Shown here: positions 34,620 to 44,200 of the stretch, piece by piece
Layout: every line of letters begins with the position of its first letter
Numbering within the stretch: position 1 is the first letter of the stretch
NCBI GenBank assembly: GCA_934045075.1
Contig: OW203721.1
Coordinates: 26,098,181-26,162,180 of the forward strand
Origin: Yponomeuta sedellus
Taxonomy: Eukaryota > Arthropoda > Insecta > Lepidoptera > Yponomeutidae
Direction of reading: 5' to 3'
DNA length: 64,000 nt
Notes under the pieces: generated by a model
Seen by the model: the letters and a program-made list of their open reading frames with translations, nothing else
What the model was told of the DNA's origin: nothing
Database searches by the model: none
Position numbers and translations under genes: made by a program

Positions 34620-35128
34620 GTGCCCTTTAAATTGGCCCCATTTTGTTTGGTAGTTCCCAGCGTCTCATCATATAGAGCCAGGTTGGCATTTGGCAACCGG
34701 GCCCCAGCATGATCGGACCCCTACAAGCATTTTTTTCCGCAACAGAACATTAGGTATACGAAATTAAAATAGGAATTAATAATTTACCATTCAATCTGGT
34801 CTTGGACCGAGCGATAAGAAACCCTTCTACAAATTACTTTGTTCATTGGCCTGATGGTATGGCGTGTGGCGGGCCCCAAAAGCCAAAATGCCACCAAGGC
34901 CCGGGATGCACTCCCGGGCCCTGGTGGCATTTTGGCATTAAGGAGCCTCCCCAAACAACATACTCAATGAGTCCGGTCGTCTGGCGCACCCTGGGCAACA
35001 ACCAGCGAGTCCCTTACGCTGATTGGCAATTCCTTTCAGCACGACGGCTTGCCATCGACTCGCTAAGGAGACTTGGCCTAAGGGGCCACCTTAGGCCCAG
35101 TCCGAGCCTGGAACAGCTTATCCAGTGA
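34620..35128. repeat. GC-richer unclassified repeat-like block
   Basis: Stands out from AT-rich surroundings. Contains the long hairpin at 34882-34936 and a frame (34802-35128) with no known domain. Probably transposable-element debris. Confidence 0.3.
34882..34936. repeat. hairpin, 25-bp stem
   Basis: GCCAAAATGCCACCAAGGCC plus CGGGA pairs with 34912-34936 across the 5-nt loop TGCAC. There is one mismatch at DNA level (G-U in RNA). Confidence 0.9.
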
Positions 35129-35129
35129 A

Positions 35130-36690
35130 AGAGTACTGTTTCAGATCAGGGCTCTGCGTTGATCAGGCCAAACTCTACGCAGATCATACTCGCATAATGC
35201 TTCGCACAATAAAAGTGAAAGGGCTTGCTTTCAACTCAGCATTCTACGTGCAGGTAGGTGTAGGTGCCAATATTTACCACAGGTATTACTGGATAGAATA
35301 TACCGAAATTGTGGTATTTTGTAGCCAGACGAAAGTAATCGGTAGGAACCTATTATGAGCGCCTTGAATAAACTACAAGCGATAGAAAAGTCGTACCTTT
35401 TCTAAAATCTACTTTGCCTCATTAATGAAGAGCTGTCTGATTGAGGCTTAAATAAAAGACTATTAGAAACAGCGAATTGGATTGAGGTTAGATTATTATA
35501 CTTACAATATATAATCTAATGAGCTTAAAGTACTTTCTTGTGTAAATATGTTGTTCAAAAAGTGCGATTTGGCTGACGTCGAATTTTGACGTGAAACAAT
35601 ACTTTAATATAATCGAGATCACTATAGAACAGTTCATATTACACCCTTATGTCGCCTATAGACGTGTCGGTCCAGCCAATCTGCATTGTAACAACATGAC
35701 TCTGAAATCGTCTGGTAATCTAAGAAATGGCAGTGCAGAGTAGGTAAGTAGGCTTAGCGCTGGTCTTCGCCGAATCCGGAAGTGTCAAGGGATTTCCGCG
35801 GATTATGGCCGACTTTTTATACAAAATTCACCGACGTTCTGTCGCTTTTTGCGGATTTGCCGATTAGCTTTTTGACAAGATTACTTCATTTGACCATCGT
35901 CTGTAGGTGGGAATATTTTTGGCTTAAGGAGATTTGCAGGTTACTTACCTGCCATTTGTAAAACGAACAATATTTTGTCGACGATTCAGAAAGCGATTTT
36001 CTTTCGTTTTATTTATCAACTCTAGGTTGGTAATTTACCAAAAAACCTAGCAAATAATGCCTTTTTACGCTGTTACTCACCTACGTAGGTATCTACTGTG
36101 GTTTTATTATTTTTATTTACAAGGAATGCTCTCAAGTACCTATCTAATATAACTTTCATAAAATATTTTTTATGTCTTAATTTTGTAAAATCAGTTTTAT
36201 GTCTTACTAGATAAAGTAACGACCTACGGGACCATAGGGTTACAGCATTATAGCAGGGTTTTTGTTCAATTTGTGAAGGAAACCCTACCCGATGTGTCTA
36301 CAGGGCCAAAACAAAATATCGGATTGCTCGACACATGTTGCGTTAGTAGGTACGTGATTTTAAAAATATTCCGGTATTTCAAACAAAACCGAACTGTTTA
36401 GACAAAGCTCGACGCATGGTTTGCGCCAAGTGGTCACCAGATGGTCAACTTGGCTCCATTGTGGAGGCCAGAGTTCCTGCTGAGTCGGGACTAACAGGAA
36501 TGTGTGAATTATTTAACGAATAGCAAAAAGATACAGCCGATGTTTATTCGTAACTACGGGTAAACAAACTTAACCGCGGCAAGCGGTATGACAGACAATG
36601 TCCAGATCTAATGAAAACAGATTCGTCGGTAGGTACCTAGGTTGTAAACCACCCTTAACGGACTAGAGCTAGATTCAGGAATATTGTAAC
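35130..36690. promoter_or_regulatory. downstream flank of crocodile, no gene seen
   Basis: No repeats of the window's main families and no coding exon seen between 35360 and 36690, so it could hold regulatory DNA. TTTATT at 36542-36547 (AATAAA on the minus strand) is a possible crocodile polyadenylation signal about 455 bp past the stop. Confidence 0.35.
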
Positions 36691-36980
36691 GGGTGGAGGA
36701 AACACACATGGTGAGGCAACACAACGTACCCCGAGGTGCGGACGGCGCGGGAGGCAGCAGGGTCGGCCGCGGTGTAAACACGTAGCCGCTGCCGCGCTAT
36801 ATTTAACCGCGCTGGAGTCGGCGCGCGGCTAAATCCGTGCGGCGGCGCCGAGACAACGATTCCTGCAACCACAACCAAGTGACGAGCCATCCCGCCGGAA
36901 CAGCGGCGCCGCCGCTTCCCCGGCAACACTTCGCATCGCACGCAAGCGGTCGCCAGCTACAGTCGCAGGGCTCAGGAGCG

Positions 36981-36987
36981 GCTTACC
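36981..36987 (-). promoter_or_regulatory. strong 5' splice-donor-like site in crocodile 3' UTR
   Basis: On the minus strand CTCAG|GTAAGC begins 14 bases after the TGA. It matches the donor consensus well. It could mark a 3' UTR intron; no acceptor was pinned down. Confidence 0.4.
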
Positions 36988-37000
36988 TGAGGGCAGGGTC

Positions 37001-37960
37001 TCAGTAGGACTTGTGCGCGGGCGCCGGCGCGGCCGCCACGCAGGCCTGGTGGTGGTAGTAGGCGGGCGCGGGCGCGCGGTAGTGGTGGTGCGGCGGCGAC
37101 ACGCGATAGGCGTCGGGCGCGGGCGAGCCGCCGCGGAAGCCGGCCAGCTGGCAGCTGGGCGGGTCGAAGAGGTCGCGGAAGGCGGGCGGCAGCTGGTCGG
37201 CGGGCTGCTCGGGCGCCGCGTACCAGCCCGAGGCGGCGCGGAACTCGTCCGCCAGGTAGCCGGGCTGCGGCGCGCAGTACACGGCTGGCGGCGGGAGGCG
37301 CTCCAGCTCGTCCTCGGGCCGCTCGTAGCGCGCGCAGTCGCCGGCGCCCGGCTCGCGCTTGGGCCGACACTCGAACAGGCGCGGCTTCACGTCCGCCTTG
37401 TCCTCGCGCAGCGCCTCCTGCGCCGCCAGCGCGTCCTGCGCGTGCTGCAGCTGCTGCTGCCGCTTCAGCGCGTCTTCCTTCTCCTTTAGCGCGTCCTTCT
37501 TCTTGAAGCGCCGGCGCCGGCGAAGGTACGAGCCGTTGTCGAACATGTTGTAAGAGTCCGGGTCTAGCGTCCAGTAGCTGCCCTTGCCGGGCTTTTTGTC
37601 GTCGCGTGCCACCTTCACGAAGCACTCGTTGAGCGAGAGGTTGTGCCGGATGGAGTTCTGCCAGCCCTGCTTGTTCTCGCGGTAATAGGGGAAGCGCTCC
37701 ATGATGAACTGGTAGATGCCGTTGAGCGTGATGCGGCGGTCGGGCGCGTTCTGTATGGCCATGGCGATGAGCGCGATGTAGGAGTAGGGCGGCTTGACCA
37801 TGTCCTTGGGCGCGCCGTGCTGCTGGTGCGGGTGCAGGTAGGGCGCCCCGTACCCGTAGCGGTACTGCTCGTAGGCGTAGGCCGGCACGCCGCCGGAGTA
37901 CGAGGCCGCGGCGCCCCCGCGGTACGCGTACGGACTCTGCTCGCCGAACAGCGCGTGCAT
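37001..37960 (-). CDS. forkhead transcription factor FoxC (crocodile), complete, single exon
   Basis: A 319-aa DNA-binding regulator; in flies crocodile patterns the anterior head, and FoxC proteins act in mesoderm. The forkhead domain spans about residues 54-145: [14 protein letters not shown], the recognition-helix region [18 protein letters not shown], and wing residues [20 protein letters not shown] followed by the basic run [23 protein letters not shown] charged/glutamine helix, a Pro/Tyr/Ala-rich tail and the terminal HKSY follow. The start at 37960 (context CACCATGC) is chosen because MHALFGEQS matches the family's usual MHTLF-type start. The frame stays open upstream to 38227, but that part is low-complexity Arg/Ala/Pro. 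No intron, as is usual for this gene. The whole region is very GC-rich, so several long frames on both strands are composition artefacts. Confidence 0.95.
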   Translation of the reverse strand: MHALFGEQSPYAYRGGAAASYSGGVPAYAYEQYRYGYGAPYLHPHQQHGAPKDMVKPPYSYIALIAMAIQNAPDRRITLNGIYQFIMERFPYYRENKQGWQNSIRHNLSLNECFVKVARDDKKPGKGSYWTLDPDSYNMFDNGSYLRRRRRFKKKDALKEKEDALKRQQQLQHAQDALAAQEALREDKADVKPRLFECRPKREPGAGDCARYERPEDELERLPPPAVYCAPQPGYLADEFRAASGWYAAPEQPADQLPPAFRDLFDPPSCQLAGFRGGSPAPDAYRVSPPHHHYRAPAPAYYHHQACVAAAPAPAHKSY

Positions 37961-38257
37961 GGTGCTCGGCTCACGCCCGCATGCTCCGCGCGCACACTGC
38001 CGCCTCGGCAACAAAACGACGACTGACTGATTTTGTTTGGATTCACAACAAGGGCCGTTTACATAGCGGCCGTGGAGCGAGAGGCGAATGAGCGCGGCGG
38101 GCGCGGCCGGTCCGGCGCGTGGGGGCGGCGCGCGCGTCTCGCTCTCGCCCGCGGCGCGCGCCGCCGTCCCTGTCGTGCGCGCGCGGGGCGGAGCCAGGCC
38201 CGCCCGGCCTCCTCGGGACGCACTCACCCCATACCCATTGTCTCGCAGGACTGTCGA

Positions 38258-38267
38258 TTTATTTTAT
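38258..38267 (-). promoter_or_regulatory. possible TATA-like element of crocodile
   Basis: ATAAAATAAA on the minus strand lies about 300 bp upstream of the start codon, at the edge of the GC-rich island. A GTGAGT donor-like sequence follows at about 38222-38227 (minus). Position alone suggests a promoter. Confidence 0.25.
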
Positions 38268-38269
38268 CT

Positions 38270-40060
38270 GAAAAGCCATGACAGCGCGTAGGTAGACAAC
38301 CACGCTGATGGAAATATTGTTAACCAAGTAGGTACTCGCCGCCACCCCTAAGTGCAAGCTTTTGTCGTTCTTTACAAAAGTTACCCCTCCGCGCTTGAAG
38401 TAACAATTTCTATTGATTTTTGTCACCTGCCGCCCTTTTCATAGCGCACATGGAGGTTTAGATAGACAGTCACCAAATGGAGAGCCATGCAAGTACCTAT
38501 ATCATGCTAGTTTACATGAAAGAATTCGACGGAATAGCCTGCAGAGCGCTTAAGCACGACTTTCAAAATCTTCTACAGCTCCCTCAATGCATTGGCTGCC
38601 TGTAGGAACTTACCTATCTACAATACCAGCCTGAAAAGCCCTCTTAACCCCGCTAAGTGAGGCGGCTAGTTGAAAAAGCGCCCTCCCTACATTTGTCACG
38701 ACTAATCGCTTCGGAAGCGCTGTGTTGACACAGGCGAATGTGTGAGACGGTGTTTGCTTATCCACTGCACAAAAAAGGGGATGACCCCGCCTAGCGAGCT
38801 GAGCAACGTCGACAGATTAACTAACTTCCGTCAGGAATTAACTGTTTTACGACGTTGTTGAGCTTTGCTCTTAAATTGAAATCCTCGCGCTGGTGTCAAA
38901 GAGGTAGGGTAAGTTTGCGGTATGGTTTGCCACTGGCGAATGTGTTGCATATTTTCTAAGTACCTAAAGTATGTACCTACCTATGGTCTGTCGTAGATCC
39001 TATTGTTCGAATAAGTTACGGAGGTATGATCTGGACTAATGAAAGGAACCGATGAAAAACCGTGTTAAACAAACAATTAATCGAATTACTTATTTTAAAT
39101 AGCTTAATTTTTAGAGTGGCCAAGACAATACACAACATTTTATGAAACGAAATTATGATTGTCAAATTAAGAAATAATTAGGGAGGCTGGCGATGCTGAC
39201 GGTACCTACTCGGTACCTACTTTAGGTGATCAAGGCGTATTAGATACGTAACAGATATTATCAACCAGTTAGCTACATTTTGACAATGCATGTTCATTAG
39301 TCTTCATTATAATTATAAGACATTTTTGACCTTAGAAGTCTGTTAGCTACCTTTGTGAAAATATTAGAATTAGAAAAACCGGTCCTAAAAAGTGTAAAGG
39401 GTTCACATAACTAATCCTAACACATAACTAATACTTATAGCTGTTGTGTACCTACAGGGAGCTAATTTAGGTATATTATATGTAGGGTACCTAAGTACCT
39501 ACATAGGTACCTATACCTAAATTACTTCGTATTTTTGGTAAGACACAGATGGGTCTTGATTAAAACTTTTATTTTTATTTTCTTGACATCAGTTTTATTT
39601 ACTTACATTATACAATTAATAAGTACTTAATTTTGACTTAAATATAAAAAGCTATATTTTTTACAAAATTTACATATCCTTAATATTTAATACGTACCTA
39701 AATAAACAGATAGTATTAATGTGTAAGCCACATTATGTATCAGTCCCAATTATTAGGTATTATAAATTTATAATTCTTTCCTACTTCATCATGAGTACCA
39801 ATAGTCTGTTAGCTTTTAGAATATACCTACCTCGCGCTCTAATACCAGTAGGAGAACGATCTCCTACTGGTATTAGAGCGATCGATCCTTAAGACACAGG
39901 TCTACCTAGTTTAGGGGTCAGAAGTTCGAATTTTACAATGACACCGTGTACGAACAACCTTTGTATTTAGCTTAAGATAAAAAATTGTAGACTGTACAAA
40001 TAAAATATTTTATTATTATTATTAAAGTAGGCTTCGGTTTTCGCCGAAAGCACACGAGTG
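38270..40060. promoter_or_regulatory. upstream flank of crocodile, no gene seen
   Basis: AT-rich with few repeats until 39830. A likely place for crocodile regulatory DNA. A run of GGTACCTA variants (about 39480-39520) is a local low-complexity patch. Confidence 0.3.
39835..39880. repeat. hairpin, 21-bp perfect stem
   Basis: CGCTCTAATACCAGTAGGAG plus A pairs exactly with 39860-39880 across the 4-nt loop ACGA. Confidence 0.9.
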
Positions 40061-40064
40061 TAAG

Positions 40065-40185
40065 ATAAGAATATTCTTTATTGTACACAACAGAAAATAA
40101 TTACAGAGACGGCAGTTAAAAAAGAAGAGGTACAATTGGCGGCCTTATTGCTGATAGCAATTTCTTCCAGGCAACTACTACTACT
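40065..40185 (-). mobile_element. LINE 3' tail fragment, minus
   Basis: Begins ATTCTTTATTGTACACAACA and ends GCGGCCTTATTGCTGATAGC and AATTTCTTCC. Same family as 4255-4380. Confidence 0.55.
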
Positions 40186-40409
40186 TCCTGCTCTGTATAA
40201 AACTTTTCTTCACTATATTGAAAAGTTATGTAAAGTGTCACATTAGTTCTGATATTTCTATTACACAAATATATCCGATTCTATACGATAGTAGCCGAGA
40301 TATATTCTAAAAGCTAACAGACTATACCTACTTACTTTTGTATACGCTCGCGCATTTTGCGAATTAAAATGTGAATTAAAACCGGCCAAGTGCGTGTCGG
40401 GCCACGCGC

Positions 40410-40635
40410 AGTGTAGAGCAGAGTCTCCACTGCTGGGGCACGGGTCTCTTCCTGCATTGCTAGGTTAGGCCATACTCCACCACGGAGGCCATGTCCGGGG
40501 TGGTGGAGGTTTGTATGACAGTGCGGGCCTTACTGTCAGACGTTACCGAGCCGCCCATAAGGCCTCTGACATGGCTTAACGACTGCCATTACATGACAGC
40601 CGGCACCCACGGCTTAAGGAAGCGCTCGGACGTTT
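40410..40635 (-). mobile_element. SINE-A, minus, part of an inverted pair
   Basis: CTCCACTGCTGGGGCACGGG to GGCTTAAGGAAGCGCTCGGA. The middle of the usual body (the reverse complement of AAGGCACGTTAAGCC) is partly lost. Confidence 0.75.
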
Positions 40636-40654
40636 GGGAGGTTCAATCGAAGTC

Positions 40655-40862
40655 GTCGTGGCCTATTCGAACCGAGTGATTGGAATCACTCACTAGAGTT
40701 AAGCAACAACAGGCGCAGCGCAGTCAGGTGCAGGATGGTTTACCGTCCCGTGACTACCGCTAGTGGCATTTTTTCCGTGCGCTTCCGTGCTCGCAAAGCA
40801 CGTTAAGACGTTGGTGCCGGTTGTCATGTAATGGCAGTCGTAAAGCCATGTCAGAGGCCTCA
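40655..40862 (+). mobile_element. SINE-A 5' half, plus, part of an inverted pair
   Basis: GTCGTGGCCTATTCGAACCG, CAACAACAGGCGCAGCGCAG, then TGTCATGTAATGGCAGTCG, stopping at CAGAGGCCT. It faces the minus copy, so the two can fold on each other. Confidence 0.75.
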
Positions 40863-40885
40863 AGTGGAATCTATTTTTTATATCC

Positions 40886-40891
40886 TTTATT
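40886..40891 (-). terminator. possible polyadenylation signal of the membrane-protein gene
   Basis: AATAAA on the minus strand, about 350 bp past the TGA at 41243. Confidence 0.3.
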
Positions 40892-40901
40892 TATGTATAA
40901 A

Positions 40902-41213
40902 CCATCCATAGATTGCGTCACACGTTAAGGGGGGAGGGAGGGGGTCGAAGAAGTGTGACATTGTGTGACAGGAGGGTGGGATTTGCCCTAAATTTGGTGA
41001 CGTCACATTTCCAAAGCTACGTATTACAACACGAACTTTGCACTATTAACGGAACACTCAAAACGTTTGCAACTCTTGATCATATATTATTTTATCTAAA
41101 TGTAAAAATTGCAAAATATGTGACGTCACTCTAGGGAGGGTGTACACTCTCACAAATGTGACCAGCTGACAAAAAATCACTAATTTAGTGTGACGTAATT
41201 TATGGATGACCCC
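40902..41213. mobile_element. inverted-repeat element in the 3' UTR
   Basis: ACCATCCATAGATTGCGTCA at left mirrors TGACGTAATTTATGGATGAC at right. Also holds GTGACGTCAC blocks. Begins 30 bp past the stop codon of the minus-strand gene, so it would form much of its 3' UTR. Confidence 0.65.
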
Positions 41214-41242
41214 TAAGACACCTTCGTTGTCGTCTTTGTCTG

Positions 41243-44200
41243 TCATCTGTGCGTGTTTCTCTCCATTTCTTTCGTGAGCTGACTTAAGGTCTTCTTGGTT
41301 CTCTTGCAGATCGCTTGCAGGTCTTCGAACTGGCTCTGGGAACAATATAGCTAGATATTGGACAGCGCCTTAATTCTGTTAGTGCATTACACTACAATAA
41401 CGCATGAATGTGTGGCGAGCACATGTCAAATCTGCGCGCGCACTACAAACTCCAACATTCCTGCATCGCGGAAAATGTTTCACATGACATACCATAAATA
41501 TTACGTCCGACTAACAACAGTCGGAACGGCCGTCCCCAGGAATACAATCTGCCTGGCGAGAAATTTCCCATAACAGTGGAAGAGCACGATCACCCCGCTC
41601 TTCCCTATAGTGGTGAACCCGACGTGATCTGAACACGTGCTCTAATCAGCTCTTCTCTATAAATGGACGGATTTTATACCATTGGCGCCTATAGAAGGTT
41701 TAAGACGTGTGTAGGCTTAGACTTAAAGCAGCAATGAAATGCCATCGCCACGTTTGTGCAATTGTCATCGTAATACAATGCATTCGCAGAATCTAGGGTT
41801 AGGGCTTCGATTCTGTTAGTGCATTACAGTACCTACAATACCTACCAAGGATTGGGTAACGCGTTCTTGACCATGACAGATATCTACACGGCCGGGTCAC
41901 GTGGTGTGTTTTTCATACCATTAACGCCTAGAAGGTTCGACGAATGGGCGCGCGTAGATTTCAAGCAGCAACGAACTTAAATCGCCATGTTCATAGTTAG
42001 TTAGTTTAGTTAGACCTGAGATTTCCGCACTTAGCCTCATAGTTGGGTCATTGTACGTAGCAAGCGCTGAGGTACGTTAACACCTCAGACACTTCCTTTA
42101 GATGTTTTCCTTCACAGTCTGCGAGTGGTATTGCTAGTTTCACAACAACGCATTCACAGAATCTAGGAACAGGTAGATAGTCAGCCGCTCTTAGCCTCAA
42201 ACGAAGCTAACGCTGAGGTATGTTGCACTTCAAACAGTAGAGTTTCCTCACGATGTTTTCCTTCAAAGTTAGCCAGTGGTATGGCTATATAACTTCACAT
42301 ACAAACATAACCTCACGCCTGTATCCCAGAGGGGTAGGCAGAGACCAGGGACTGCCACTTGCCACGATTCTGACAGATCACCTTAGCTTCATCAACGTTC
42401 ATAAGTCGTTGCATGCACGCACGGCGGTTCCGGGTACTTTTAATCTTCCCCTTTGCTAATACATCCCCTATTTGGTCGATGTATGTACGCCTGGGACGGA
42501 CGTCCCTTACTAGCCCTTCCACTCACATTCGCAATATATATTTGTTTCGTCAATCTGTCCAAACCAACGCAACATTCCTTAAAACAATACAACTTCACAA
42601 ATTTACATAACTCGGAAAGAAAGTCATTGGTACATACCCACATGCCGGCATTTGAACCTACGACCTCCCGATTGAGAAGCTGGCGTTCTACCACTCCGCT
42701 ACCACCACTCTGTACCTACCCGATGAGCGGTGTAAGATAGGTATGTTATGTGGTAGCGCGTTGACGCGGGCCTCGTATTGAGAGCTATTGGGTAGGCTTC
42801 AGGAATATAACACTGTTTTTTCTACTCAGAGCACCGAATGCACGTCACTATCGACTTAAGATGATCACCATTAGCGAGTAGTATTACAAATTGGCATTCA
42901 AATTATTGTCAGTTCCATCAAAATATCGAAAATAGCTGTCTTTGTCGGATTGAATATTTTGTTAAGCCCTTCGCAGGTTGTTCCAAAGACGCTTGCATCG
43001 GAAACAGGCTTTGCTTACATCACAGCTGTGATAAGCTAACGCGTTTTATGGATAGCTCCGTTAAGGCGCTTTGGGGCACTAGTTGCCACCAATGGAATAA
43101 AAATCGTAAATTGTTTTATAATACATTTTTTTCAAAAAGAAAACATCCGAAGTCTTAATATCTGTGGTGACTATTTTAGACCATGATACAGCCTAGAATG
43201 TAGTATGAACATCGATTTCCGCTAAAAACGGCCGTTTTTGGTAGAAATCGATTAATTAAAATCCGAGGTTTCATTTGATTTTATCCATTGGTGGCGCTTG
43301 TTAGTTCCCCAAAGCGCCTTAATCTGAAAATATGTGGTAAACGAATTTTTATTTATTATAGCAAAACCACGTTTGTGGGGTCAGCTAGCATATTCACGAT
43401 AAAATATCCAATAAAAATAAAAATATCGAGCGAAGGAAACTTACAACAAAATTTTACCGGCAAAAATACTATTTTTCTTTTTCATTTCACACGACGTTTA
43501 CGCCGCAGCGCAGGGCGGGAAAGTAAGTAAATAGATGCCGGTCCCCTTTGGACACGAGAATCATAAATTTGGTTAAGATCTGTCTCCCTCCGCGCGCAAG
43601 AGCCTGGTGAGTTGGTAATTTATAGTCAGATTATAACTTAAAAGTGGTGCTGGCCAGGAGTCTATAGAGTCTAATACGTACATCGTTTTTCAATAGAATA
43701 GTATAAGCACGACAATGGTTGTCATTTGCCTCAATTTGGTAGTCAACAAAGCAATAGCAGTAGATATTATTAGTGTGATGTGATTAATACCTGACCACAT
43801 AGTCCGACCATCGGGCAGTCGGTCTACCCACGAACGGCCACTCTGCCCTGGCCCTAGAGTCTAATGCTTACATGGTTTTTCAATAGAGAGAGAGAGAGAA
43901 CAAGATAATGCTATAAGCACAACAATGTATTGCTTTAAAGACGACTGTGGAAATTGAGGACAAATTGAGGAAAATATCAACTTTCCTCAATCTCTCAATT
44001 TGGTCGTCTACAAAGCAATAGCAATACAATGTCATTCATTATACCCCTATAACCCGTGCAAATTAAACAGTCATCTCTCGCGAAGAAGATAGAATATACA
44101 CTTCAGGACACATCTATTGGCCCACCTTGCATTTTCAGTACCGTTTAGTCCTATTTGAAAATTTATATTAGGTCGAGCAAAAAGGTTTCATGCAGTTCTG

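Noticed and set aside
34802..35128. 108-aa plus frame
   Set aside because: It runs through a 25-bp hairpin and a repeat-like block; composition and lack of domains argue against a gene.
36798..36806. TATATTTAA as an antisense promoter at the 3' side of crocodile
   Set aside because: A single AT-rich motif in a GC-rich island; no exon or frame downstream supports an antisense transcript.
37013..37625. Long frames on both strands across crocodile (for example 158 aa plus, 217 aa minus)
   Set aside because: They overlap the forkhead gene, have low-complexity Arg/Ala/Gly composition and come from the high GC content.
37961..38227. N-terminal extension of crocodile to 408 aa
   Set aside because: The extra 89 residues are Arg/Ala/Pro-rich without family resemblance; the MHALF start fits the family.
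41058..41345. Minus frame starting near 41345 reading [20 protein letters not shown]
   Set aside because: It overlaps exon 3 in another frame and runs into an inverted-repeat element; the spliced frame is the better reading.
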